DNA of 64,000 bases from positions 124,001-188,000 of the forward strand of contig NZ_KB899378.1 in NCBI RefSeq assembly GCF_000378185.1. The letters run 5' to 3'. This document shows positions 36,063-44,154 of the stretch, piece by piece. The notes beneath the pieces were generated by a model. That model did not search any database and was not told where the DNA came from. It was given only the letters and a program-made list of their open reading frames with translations. How positions within the stretch are numbered: the first letter of the stretch is position 1; each line of letters starts with the position of its first letter. This DNA comes from Salinimonas chungwhensis DSM 16280 (GTDB lineage Bacteria > Pseudomonadota > Gammaproteobacteria > Enterobacterales > Alteromonadaceae). A program made the position numbers and the translations under genes.

Positions 36063-37360
36063 TATGTCCCTGCTACTAACTCCTGGCTGAGCAAAAATGA
36101 AAACTCACTGCCCTCACCTACTTTGCTGGTGATCTCCAGCCTGGCGTTATGATGGGAAAGGACATGCTTGACGATTGATAAACCCAGCCCGGAACCACCG
36201 GTCTTGCGCGAGCGGGCTTTATCTACCCGGTAAAAGCGTTCGGTGAGCCGGGCCAGATGATTTTGCGCAATGCCTTCGCCATTATCCACGACTGCAAAGC
36301 GGGCGCCGTCATCCCGGGCCTGCCAGTAAACATCAATCTGGCCCCCCGCCGGGGTATAGTGAACGGCATTAAACACCAGGTTGGAGCAGGCACTGCGTAA
36401 CTCTGTCTCCACGCCAAAAACTTTAAGTGCAGCATCCACATGAAAATTGATGGTATGTTGCTTTTCTTTATTCAGGGCCTGAGCTTCCGCTTCCATTTGT
36501 TTAAACATCGCTGGCATATTGACGACATTTTCATAAATACGTTCTGAGCTGGCCTCAATGCGGGAGAGGACTAGCAGATCTTCTACCAAATTTTGCATAC
36601 GCTGCGTCTGCGCACTCATTTCATTAATTGCTTTAGCCTGAAACGGATCTTCCATGGCATCTACAGGCAACAGTTCAAGATACCCCTGCAGCACCGTCAG
36701 TGGCGTACGCAATTCATGGGAGACATTCGCCACAAAATCTTTTCGCATTTCTTCCAGTTGTGAAACCCGGGTGATATCCCGTGCGATAAGTAACAAGTGC
36801 GCGTCGCCGTAAGGCATAATCCGGTATTCGAAGGTTTTACCGGGATTAGTCGGCGCCGGAACCTCAATGGGGTGATCAAAGTTCCCGGCATGAAAATAGG
36901 CGATAAATTCAGGATGTCGAATAAGATTATCAAGCCGGCGACCTGCATCGGCCGGCCATTTGAGGCCTAAATCCAGCCGCGCCAGGCGGTTGCACCAGAT
37001 GATATTGGCCTTAGCATCCACCACCACAGCGGCGTCGGGCAATGCTTCAGAGCCTTCCCGAAATCGTTTAACCAGCTCACCTAACTCTTTACGTTTATTT
37101 CGGTTACGCCGCTGAAGATAATATATTCCCTCATAAATATGTTCCCACACTCCTTTGACGGTGGGCGGCGACATTTTTCGACTATGCCACAACCAGCGGT
37201 TGAGTTTTAACAACTGCCAGTAATTAAGTGCCAGCAGGGTTACTGCGCCTAATGTAATGGCGAACATCATATCGTCCAGATACCATCCCGCCACAGCAAA
37301 TATCAGCAAATAGCCGAATAAGCGAAGCAGGCTTTTCATCCAGGAAAAGGGATAGTACAT
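36062..37360 (-). CDS. phoR: Phosphate-regulon sensor histidine kinase PhoR
   Basis: This 432-residue sensor kinase matches E. coli PhoR (431) in length and plan: two N-terminal hydrophobic helices (about 8-55), a PAS domain (about 95-195), the dimerisation/phosphoacceptor domain with His215 in VANVSHELRTPLTV, and an ATPase domain with NLVFNAVHYTP, DNGEGI and GGSGLGLSIVKHVL motifs. Absence of a large periplasmic domain agrees with sensing through the Pst transporter. It lies 76 bp after phoB with a strong intercistronic hairpin between them, and runs into the PstS-like gene by a one-base overlap. Confidence 0.95.
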   Translation of the reverse strand: MYYPFSWMKSLLRLFGYLLIFAVAGWYLDDMMFAITLGAVTLLALNYWQLLKLNRWLWHSRKMSPPTVKGVWEHIYEGIYYLQRRNRNKRKELGELVKRFREGSEALPDAAVVVDAKANIIWCNRLARLDLGLKWPADAGRRLDNLIRHPEFIAYFHAGNFDHPIEVPAPTNPGKTFEYRIMPYGDAHLLLIARDITRVSQLEEMRKDFVANVSHELRTPLTVLQGYLELLPVDAMEDPFQAKAINEMSAQTQRMQNLVEDLLVLSRIEASSERIYENVVNMPAMFKQMEAEAQALNKEKQHTINFHVDAALKVFGVETELRSACSNLVFNAVHYTPAGGQIDVYWQARDDGARFAVVDNGEGIAQNHLARLTERFYRVDKARSRKTGGSGLGLSIVKHVLSHHNARLEITSKVGEGSEFSFLLSQELVAGT

Positions 37361-37400
37361 AGTGGCGAATTTGACCTTGGGTTTTAAATTGGCGTGGTAT

Positions 37401-37427
37401 CAGGCACAGTTTAGAGAACTGTGCCTG
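37401..37427 (-). other. Intercistronic hairpin between phoB and phoR
   Basis: CAGGCACAGTT (37401-37411) and AACTGTGCCTG (37417-37427) form a perfect 11-bp stem with a 5-nt loop, beginning 9 bp after the phoB stop. No U-run follows in the direction of transcription. It may lower phoR expression relative to phoB or stabilise phoB mRNA. Confidence 0.6.
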
Positions 37428-37436
37428 TAAGAAAAG

Positions 37437-38123
37437 CTATTTTGTTGAAAAGCGATATCCTGCGCCACGTACGGTTTGAATCATCGCATCATGATTCTCT
37501 GCGGCAATGGCCTTGCGCAGCCGGCGGATATGCACGTCAACCGTGCGATCCTCTACATACACATTGGTGCCCCATACGTTGTCCAGCAACTGCTCTCTTG
37601 AGTAAACCCGCTCTGGGTGGGTCATGAAAAAGTGCAGTAACTTGAATTCAGTCGGCCCCATGTCCAGCGCTTTATCATTAACTGACACGCGATGCGACGT
37701 AGGCTCAAGCTTCAGGCCGTTAAACTCAATGGGCTCTTCGTTGGAGGTAGGCGTAACCCGACGCATCACAGCCTTGATTCGTGCCACCAGCTCTTTAGGT
37801 GAAAACGGCTTAGTAATATAGTCATCCGCGCCGGCATCCAGCCCGCGGATTTTATCATCCTCTTCGCCCCGGGCGGTCAGCATTATCACCGGAATGTCCC
37901 GGGTAAATTCATGCTGCTTTAAATGTTTGGCCAGTTGTACACCGCTGCCGCCGGGTAGCATCCAGTCGAGCAAAATAAGGTCTGGATATGGCTCACACAT
38001 TTTGTCCTTTGCGATATCATAATCTTCCGCTTCAATGGTATCGAAACCTGACTGCTCAAGCACAAACTTAAGCATCTCACGGATTGGCGCTTCGTCCTCA
38101 ACCAATAACACTGTTCGAGACAT
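37437..38123 (-). CDS. phoB: Phosphate-regulon response regulator PhoB
   Basis: This 228-residue OmpR-family response regulator is one residue shorter than E. coli PhoB. The receiver domain (1-120) has the acidic pocket [10 protein letters not shown], phosphoacceptor Asp53 in [11 protein letters not shown] and [18 protein letters not shown]; the winged-helix DNA-binding domain (about 130-228) has [26 protein letters not shown]-type sequence. I chose the ATG at 38123 because AGGA lies 8 nt upstream and the receiver starts directly; an ATG at 38141 would add six residues without a ribosome site. A Pho box lies 48 bp upstream, consistent with autoregulation. It is the probable regulator of the two Pho-box promoters downstream in this cluster. 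Confidence 0.95.
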   Translation of the reverse strand: MSRTVLLVEDEAPIREMLKFVLEQSGFDTIEAEDYDIAKDKMCEPYPDLILLDWMLPGGSGVQLAKHLKQHEFTRDIPVIMLTARGEEDDKIRGLDAGADDYITKPFSPKELVARIKAVMRRVTPTSNEEPIEFNGLKLEPTSHRVSVNDKALDMGPTEFKLLHFFMTHPERVYSREQLLDNVWGTNVYVEDRTVDVHIRRLRKAIAAENHDAMIQTVRGAGYRFSTK

Positions 38124-38155
38124 AGAGGTTTTCCTGCTCATAATTAAACGCCGCC

Positions 38156-38189
38156 ATTATTCATCGTATCTGTGACAGTTTTATTAAAT
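38156..38189 (-). promoter_or_regulatory. Pho box and -10 element before phoB
   Basis: On the minus strand ATTTAAT-AAAA-CTGTCAC (38172-38189) is a PhoB-site-like pair of 7-mers; after 10 bp comes AATAAT (38156-38161). The 18-bp site differs at only one base from the one before the TonB2-type operon. Confidence 0.75.
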
Positions 38190-38323
38190 GGGTTACACTT
38201 ATATGTCAAGTTTTTGAGCAAACTTAGGTAATTGCGCCTTTTGATTAATGTGCTTGTTAAAACCCGTATTTGTGCATATTCTGGGCGTATTATGGATAAA
38301 TCAGATTTAGGTATGGGTTTCAC

Positions 38324-40054
38324 ATGACCCCGGTGAAAAGCGGCTTGTCTAAAAAACTGCTGACTCGCGTGCTGTCGGTTTATTTTATATTGACCTTCAT
38401 CGTAACCGCAGGCCAGATTTTTACCGAGTACCTGAGTACTAAACAAAATATAGAAAGTGAATTAAAAACCCTCAAAAACACCTTTTCCACCAGTCTTACC
38501 CGTGCCATCTGGGAATTAAATACGCCTCAGGCGTTATCTATCGCCAAAGGGTTGATGGAGCTGCCTATTGTTGAAGGTGTTCAGATTCGGGACGAAACCG
38601 GTGAATACATTGCGGATTTGGGTAATACAAAGGAACAGTCGCGACAACCTGTAAACAGTGGCATCATGCGTGACCATCCAGGCGGCGTTTTTGGTTATAG
38701 CTTTCCGCTTATCTTTGAATTTTCTGGCCGCGCATCCCATGTCGGTGACGTTACCCTTTATTCCAGCTTTGATATTATTTTCAGTCGTATTGAAGTGGGT
38801 GTGTTTTTCCTGATTGGTAATGCCATCGTTAAAACTACCTTTCTGGTGTTTCTTTTCATGACCGCGTTTCAGCGCCTGCTTTCGGACCCCCTTACCAGTA
38901 TTACCAAACAGATGAGCGCCTTTGATCCCGACCACCCCAAAGACTCAAAAATCGCTGTGTTTATTGAAGATGAAAATGAACTGCGCCATTTGCAGAATTG
39001 TTATAATCAGGTAATTGACGATTTAATTGTGTCGCAGGACAGGTTGCAGGGGACGCAGCAAAAACTCGAACGCAGCTACCAGCAAATTGATGAGCAGAAC
39101 CTCTTGCTTGAACAGGAAGTTGCGAAAAAAACCGCGTCATTGTCTCAAATCATGCTGGATTTGGAGCAGCAGAAAGATGAATTAATTGCCAATCAGCGAG
39201 AGTTACGGGCTGAAATTGAAAATCGTCAGCGAGTAGAGGACGAACTACGAAAGCGCAACGCCGAACTGGCCAGCTCCATGGAAACACTGAACCAGGCTAA
39301 AGATCAGTTGCTTGAATCAGAGCGAATGGCAACACTGGGCGGATTGGTGGCTGGGATTACCCACGATGTAAATACGCCTATCGGGGTAAGTATTACTGCG
39401 GCCAGTTTTCTGGAAGACAGACTCGAGAAACTGGAAAAAGGCTTTGAAGAGAAAACGCTGACTGCCGGGCAGATGCATAACTTTCTGGATGAGTCTCATC
39501 AAACCACAACGTTGTTAATGAAAAATCTGCAGCGTGCCTGTGAGCTTATCGCATCATTTAAACAAGTCTCGGTGGATCAGACCAGCAACGCCGAACGTAA
39601 ATTTAACTTGGGCGAGTATATTGACGAAGTCATGCAATCACTTAAGCCCAGCTTCAAGCATACCACCCACAAATTTCATATTGAATGTCCGGAGGGGTTG
39701 TATATTCGTTGTGCACCAGGCGTTATCGCGCAGATTATTACTAATATGGTCATGAATTCGCTGCTGCATGGATTTGAAGATAAACATAATGGTCGTATCG
39801 TCCTCACCGTGTCTTTGGACGAAGATGAAGTAGTCATGGATTACACGGACAATGGTAAGGGGCTTACGGACGATCAACTGGATAAACTTTTTGATGCCTT
39901 TTTCACTACCCGCCAGGGCCGGGGCGGCTCTGGCCTGGGCACGCACATTATGTACAATCTGGTGACTCAGGCACTGAATGGTAGCATAACTCCCTTCAGT
40001 ACACCTGGAAAAGGACTACGTTACCATATCCGCTTTCCTCGACAGCGGGCCTGA
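38324..40054 (+). CDS. Orphan membrane sensor histidine kinase
   Basis: A 576-residue kinase with an N-terminal helix (about 14-34), a periplasmic sensor region (about 35-160) without a recognised fold, a second helix (about 163-187) and a HAMP-like linker. A long coiled coil (about 225-335) follows, then the phosphoacceptor domain with His347 in GITHDVNTPIG (the HDxNTPxG type) and a C-terminal ATPase domain (NMVMNSLLHGF, DNGKGL, GGSGLGTHIMYNL). It diverges from phoB and has no response-regulator partner next to it. Its signal is unknown. It could feed phosphate or respiratory control from its position, but nothing in the sequence shows that. Family identification is firm. Confidence 0.9.
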   Translation: MTPVKSGLSKKLLTRVLSVYFILTFIVTAGQIFTEYLSTKQNIESELKTLKNTFSTSLTRAIWELNTPQALSIAKGLMELPIVEGVQIRDETGEYIADLGNTKEQSRQPVNSGIMRDHPGGVFGYSFPLIFEFSGRASHVGDVTLYSSFDIIFSRIEVGVFFLIGNAIVKTTFLVFLFMTAFQRLLSDPLTSITKQMSAFDPDHPKDSKIAVFIEDENELRHLQNCYNQVIDDLIVSQDRLQGTQQKLERSYQQIDEQNLLLEQEVAKKTASLSQIMLDLEQQKDELIANQRELRAEIENRQRVEDELRKRNAELASSMETLNQAKDQLLESERMATLGGLVAGITHDVNTPIGVSITAASFLEDRLEKLEKGFEEKTLTAGQMHNFLDESHQTTTLLMKNLQRACELIASFKQVSVDQTSNAERKFNLGEYIDEVMQSLKPSFKHTTHKFHIECPEGLYIRCAPGVIAQIITNMVMNSLLHGFEDKHNGRIVLTVSLDEDEVVMDYTDNGKGLTDDQLDKLFDAFFTTRQGRGGSGLGTHIMYNLVTQALNGSITPFSTPGKGLRYHIRFPRQRA

Positions 40055-40134
40055 AATTTACACTTAAGGCCGTTGCGCGAAGGGGAGCCGGTTGATACGC
40101 TTGCCGCCCGTAATTTTCAAAGTAGCGTGTGGTA

Positions 40135-41040
40135 ATGTGGTTTAAAAATATAAAAGCCTATCAAATAACCCAACCGTTATCGTTAGATGACGACGATTTG
40201 CAAAATGCATTGCGCGAATTCGCGTTTCGTCCCTGTGGTAGCCAGGATCTGGCCACCAGTGGTTTTGTTTCACCGTTTTCACAGGTGGGACAGGATACGA
40301 TGATGTTTCACAAAGTACAGGAACGGTACTGGATCACCATAAAAAAACAGGAACGTATTCTTCCCTCGACAGTTGTTAACGCTGAACTGGCTGAAAAAGT
40401 AGCCAAGATTGAAGCGGAAACCGGTTCGCCGGTGGGGAAAAAAGCGCAGGCTGATCTTAAGCAGGAGATCATCACTCAGCTGATGCCCCGGGCCTTTACA
40501 AAAAACAGCTACACCCATGGATTTATATCGCTTCCTGATAGCCTGGTAGTTATCGATAGCTCTTCAGATGGGAAAGCCGAAGGGTTTTTGGCTATGGTTC
40601 GTAAAGCCATTACCTCGTTACCCGTCGTACCGCTGGCCCGTCATAGCCTGCAGTCTGAATTAACCCATTGGCTAACGGACGGTGCGCCGGACAATATTGA
40701 ACTATTGGAAGAAGCAGAACTTAAGTCTACCGATGACTTAGAAAGCGTTATCCGATGCAAAAACCAGCCGCTGGACAGTGAGGAAATTCAGCTCCACCTG
40801 GACTCTGGCAAGCTGGTGCAAAAAATTGGCTTTGCGTGGCAGGATTCTCTGACTGCATTAATCGCCGAGGATGGCTCTTTCAAACGAATTAAGTTCACCG
40901 ATCGGATTAAAGAGGAAATGGAAGATATTCCAAAAGATCAGGCTCCTGCCCGACTGGATGCAGAGTTTACGCTAATGTCTTCGGAGCTTTGCGTATTTTT
41001 GGATGAAATGCGAAAAACCCTGAAACTGAACGAAGCGTAG
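40135..41040 (+). CDS. rdgC: Recombination-associated protein RdgC
   Basis: This 301-residue cytoplasmic protein binds duplex DNA as a ring and restrains RecA. It is collinear with E. coli RdgC (303): the N-terminal MWFKNIKAYQ, the FVSPFSQVGQDTM stretch and the C-terminal LDEMRKTLK. The ATG at 40135 gives the usual MWFKN start; the GTG two codons upstream is less likely. It stands alone, followed by a hairpin terminator. Confidence 0.95.
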   Translation: MWFKNIKAYQITQPLSLDDDDLQNALREFAFRPCGSQDLATSGFVSPFSQVGQDTMMFHKVQERYWITIKKQERILPSTVVNAELAEKVAKIEAETGSPVGKKAQADLKQEIITQLMPRAFTKNSYTHGFISLPDSLVVIDSSSDGKAEGFLAMVRKAITSLPVVPLARHSLQSELTHWLTDGAPDNIELLEEAELKSTDDLESVIRCKNQPLDSEEIQLHLDSGKLVQKIGFAWQDSLTALIAEDGSFKRIKFTDRIKEEMEDIPKDQAPARLDAEFTLMSSELCVFLDEMRKTLKLNEA

Positions 41041-41048
41041 CGTGTAAG

Positions 41049-41090
41049 CCGGCAAAAAAGCATGCTGACTGCTCGTCTTTTTTGCCGGTC
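41049..41090 (+). terminator. Terminator after rdgC
   Basis: CCGGCAAAAAAG (41049-41060) and CTTTTTTGCCGG (41077-41088) pair over a 16-nt loop 8 bp after the stop codon; the U-rich arm lies within the stem. Confidence 0.65.
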
Positions 41091-41185
41091 CTATTTTATC
41101 ACCCGGTTATGTCCACACTGCAACTCATTTATAACTCAACATATCGACAATGCTCCCCTCAAACCGGATGCTGTCAACAGCATTA

Positions 41186-41746
41186 TTACGGATAGCAGAT
41201 GATATCTATAAATGTAGTTTGGCCCGCCTCGTCACGATAACCGTGCTCCTTGTCTGCCTGCAAAATGCACTGCTTTCCTTCATCTATTTGCTGCCAGCTT
41301 TCTCCCTGCCACACGGACAGCGCTCCCTGTAACACGTGGATGTGCTCCAGTACACCGCTGGCATGGGCGGTAGATATCTGCTCATGTTGGTTGGTCAGCG
41401 TAATTTCAAATGCTTCCATTCGAGTCATAGGATTAAACGTAAATAAAGTGGCCACCTGCATATGCGGATCATGGCGAAATGTAGCGAGTTTCTGCTCGCT
41501 AAACGTATTAGCCACACTGTCTTCAGATGTGATAAATGAAGAGAACGAGCATTGCAGGCCGGTAGCTATTTTCCATAATGTTGCAATTGTTGGGCTTGAC
41601 TCTTCGCGCTCGATCTGACCCAGCATGGCCTTGGAAACACCCGTAGCCTGAGCCGTTCTATCCAAAGACCAGCGTTTTTGTTGTCTCTGCTTTTTCAGCT
41701 GACAAGCTATTTGCCGGGTAATTTCAGTAGAATCTTTTTTCATCAT
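41186..41746 (-). CDS. XRE-family regulator with cupin domain (SutR/YdcN-like)
   Basis: A 186-residue transcription factor with an N-terminal XRE helix-turn-helix (about 10-68; TAQATGVSKAMLGQIEREESSP) and a C-terminal single cupin domain (about 105-180; LEHIHVLQGALSVWQG). It is divergent from a BenE-family transporter gene, the same pairing as ydcN(sutR)-ydcO in E. coli. Two GTGCG-N6-CGCAC palindromes lie between them; the nearer one ends 9 bp before this ATG, so autorepression is likely. Two in-frame ATGs start the gene, and the ribosome site is weak. The ligand of the cupin domain is unknown. Confidence 0.87.
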   Translation of the reverse strand: MMKKDSTEITRQIACQLKKQRQQKRWSLDRTAQATGVSKAMLGQIEREESSPTIATLWKIATGLQCSFSSFITSEDSVANTFSEQKLATFRHDPHMQVATLFTFNPMTRMEAFEITLTNQHEQISTAHASGVLEHIHVLQGALSVWQGESWQQIDEGKQCILQADKEHGYRDEAGQTTFIDIICYP

Positions 41747-41755
41747 CCCGCCCTT

Positions 41756-41805
41756 GTGCGTTATAACGCACGGTGATAAATTACTGCATGTGCGCTTTAA
41801 CGCAC
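41756..41805. promoter_or_regulatory. Paired 16-bp palindromic operators between XRE-cupin and BenE genes
   Basis: GTGCGTTATAACGCAC (41756-41771) is a perfect palindrome; GTGCGCTTTAACGCAC (41790-41805) has identical arms and differs at two central positions (TTATAA versus CTTTAA). The two copies are 34 bp apart start to start. They fill the space between divergent regulator and transporter genes, as expected for the XRE regulator's binding sites. Confidence 0.75.
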
Positions 41806-41843
41806 AGTCTACCAGCTACGACCCTCGCGTAAAGGAGTGCACC

Positions 41844-43028
41844 ATGACCAAAGCTCTTTCTGTATCCCATATTGCTGCCGGACTGACAGCTGTTGTTGTT
41901 GGCTATAGCAGTGCTGTAGTGCTGGTGATAGAAGCGGCCAGAGCTGCCGGCTCATCTGGCTCCATGGTTGTCAGTTGGCTGTTTGCCCTGGGGATTGGAA
42001 TGGGCGTAAGCTGTATTGTTTTTTCACTTTGGTACAAAATGCCTGTGGTCACGGCCTGGTCCACCCCGGGGGCAGCATTTTTGATTAGTGCGGCAGCGGT
42101 TTTTCCGCTGGCTGAAGTCATTGGCGCATTTGTAATAGCAGGGGCACTGACTTTTTTATGTGCACTTAATCGTCCGCTGATGCGATTCATCACTGCAATC
42201 CCGTCGAATATCGCATCGGCACTTCTGGCCGGGATAGTACTGCCTATTTGTCTGAACGTGTTTGTTGATGTCAGTCAGGCCCCTCTTATCACCGCGCTGT
42301 TTGTAATCACTTATATTATTGCCGGTCAATTATTTCCGCGCTTCCTGATGATGTTACTGCTGGCACTGGGTGTGGCATGTAGTATTTGGGCGGGGAATCT
42401 CACGCAGCTGGACTGGCAGGCAGACCTTGCTTTACCAGTGTGGATCACCCCGGAGTTCTCTGTAACAGCATGTATTAGTCTGGCTCTCCCGTTGTTTGTG
42501 ATCACTATGCTCTCACAGAATGTTCCTGGTATGGCAATTCTGAAAAGCTACGACTACCAACCTGATCACAGAACGGTTTTAGCGGGTCTGGGCGCGTTGC
42601 AGATGGGGCTTGGGCCCATGGGCGGATTTACATTTAATTATGCAGCGATTACTGCAGCGATTTGTATGGGTGAGGATGCAGGCCGCCAACGCGAGTATCG
42701 ATATCTGGCTGCAGTGATCGCCGGCATCGCTTATATTCTGTTAGGACTGGCGGCGGGTCTTGTGGTGACCTTATTTACCCATATGCCCGACGTGGTGATC
42801 CATCTGTTAGCTGGCCTGGCACTGCTGGGTACCCTGCAAAGTGCACTGCTTAACAGCATGGTGCAGGAGCGCTATCGAAAGGCAGCGCTTATGACCCTGG
42901 TTTGCACAGCATCCGGCATGAGCTTGTTTCAGCTGGGTGCGCCAGTATGGGGGCTGGGGCTGGGGCTGACAATGGTCGCGCTGGAAAAACGCCGCAGCCT
43001 TTCAGCACATACGGCGCCGCTACGTTAA
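41844..43028 (+). CDS. BenE-family transporter (YdcO-like)
   Basis: A 394-residue inner-membrane protein with about 11-12 helices and the BenE family's sequences: AGLTAVVVGYSSAVVLV near the start, VVTAWSTPGAAFL, and GPMGGFTFNYAAITAAICMG in the middle. BenE proteins are described as benzoate:proton symporters, but the E. coli homologue YdcO has no proven substrate, and no aromatic catabolic genes lie nearby. The ATG at 41844 follows AGGAG; the frame extends 30 codons upstream through the operators without support. It is divergent from the XRE-cupin regulator that probably controls it. Its stop codon abuts the convergent HDOD gene. Confidence 0.85.
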   Translation: MTKALSVSHIAAGLTAVVVGYSSAVVLVIEAARAAGSSGSMVVSWLFALGIGMGVSCIVFSLWYKMPVVTAWSTPGAAFLISAAAVFPLAEVIGAFVIAGALTFLCALNRPLMRFITAIPSNIASALLAGIVLPICLNVFVDVSQAPLITALFVITYIIAGQLFPRFLMMLLLALGVACSIWAGNLTQLDWQADLALPVWITPEFSVTACISLALPLFVITMLSQNVPGMAILKSYDYQPDHRTVLAGLGALQMGLGPMGGFTFNYAAITAAICMGEDAGRQREYRYLAAVIAGIAYILLGLAAGLVVTLFTHMPDVVIHLLAGLALLGTLQSALLNSMVQERYRKAALMTLVCTASGMSLFQLGAPVWGLGLGLTMVALEKRRSLSAHTAPLR

Positions 43029-43865
43029 TCAGGCAAATATCTGCCTGGCATTATCGCGTAACTCTGTAAATTCATCGGTCTTTACGTCTTCCAGGCTGGT
43101 TAGCGCGCCCCGTTCTACCGCTCGGGTCAGCACGACCTCTTTTTGCTCGTCCATACGTCCGGCCAGAGCAGCACCTACCCGAACAAAATCTAGGTAACCC
43201 AGTGTTTTAGGTACCATCGCGATATTTCTCCAGTGTTCAGCTGAATTAACAAAGCTATTACCAAAGCCCCACTCACGCATAATACTGCCGCCAATCGGGC
43301 CGGAAACTTTTTGAATAGCCTCGTCCAGAAAGGTTGGGTTCGCGAATACATCTTCGTTGCGTTCGGCTTCGGTCAAAATCGGTAAAACACCAATATTATG
43401 CACCAGCGCTGTGAGCGTCATAGTATCTACGCTGATTTCCCGTTTATTCGACTTATTCGCATAAATCTGCAACGCGGCCAGTGCATTAGCAACCACTTCG
43501 ATAGTATCTGTCCACTCCTTTTTCAGGTATTCACCTACTAAGGTATTTTTTGATACGAACAACTGCTCCATCGCCAGTGCAGTAGCAACATTTTTGATTT
43601 GTTGTAAACCAATTCTGGTAACCGCCTGGCTGACTGAATTTACTTTGACGGTACGTCCTAAATAAGCACTGTTGGCAATTTTTATGATTCTTGCCGCTAA
43701 CGATGGATCTTTACTGATAACCTCGCCCATCCGGCCAAGATTGATATTCGGGTCATCAGCAGCCCGGCGGACCTGTAGAGCGATAGCCGGTAGCGTGGGT
43801 AAGACCAGGGTATCGTTATTGACTTTTTCCACCAGTATCGAAAGTAATGCATTTTCTGTAGACAT
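43029..43865 (-). CDS. HDOD-domain protein
   Basis: A 278-residue protein made almost entirely of an HDOD domain (about 15-215): TLPAIALQVRRAADDP, ISKDPSLAARIIKIANSAY, and the modified HD-type stretch LVHNIGVLPIL in which the second metal residue is not aspartate. HDOD proteins are regulatory, often in signalling or chemotaxis-type pathways, and this one has no attached GGDEF or EAL domain. It converges with the BenE transporter gene without any gap. The role is unknown; the family is clear. Confidence 0.86.
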   Translation of the reverse strand: MSTENALLSILVEKVNNDTLVLPTLPAIALQVRRAADDPNINLGRMGEVISKDPSLAARIIKIANSAYLGRTVKVNSVSQAVTRIGLQQIKNVATALAMEQLFVSKNTLVGEYLKKEWTDTIEVVANALAALQIYANKSNKREISVDTMTLTALVHNIGVLPILTEAERNEDVFANPTFLDEAIQKVSGPIGGSIMREWGFGNSFVNSAEHWRNIAMVPKTLGYLDFVRVGAALAGRMDEQKEVVLTRAVERGALTSLEDVKTDEFTELRDNARQIFA

Positions 43866-44154
43866 ACATCGTCCTTATTACGGCATGATAATTTTTATTT
43901 TCAAAATATGGGGAAACGAAAGCTGCTTATTAGTTTCAACATGGCATGCACCCTTCCCTTCAAAATTAATATAGCAGTCAATATCATACTGCGCACATGT
44001 GCAAATAGAGTCCAGCGTATCAGATACTATAGCCTTGCCCGGCAACAATGGTTATGCTTGGTAACATTACCCGGCTGGCAGATTGCTGGCGGCTAAGTAA
44101 CAATTACAGGGCCTCTGTTTGCCCAATATAAAATAACGAATAGAAATGAGAATC

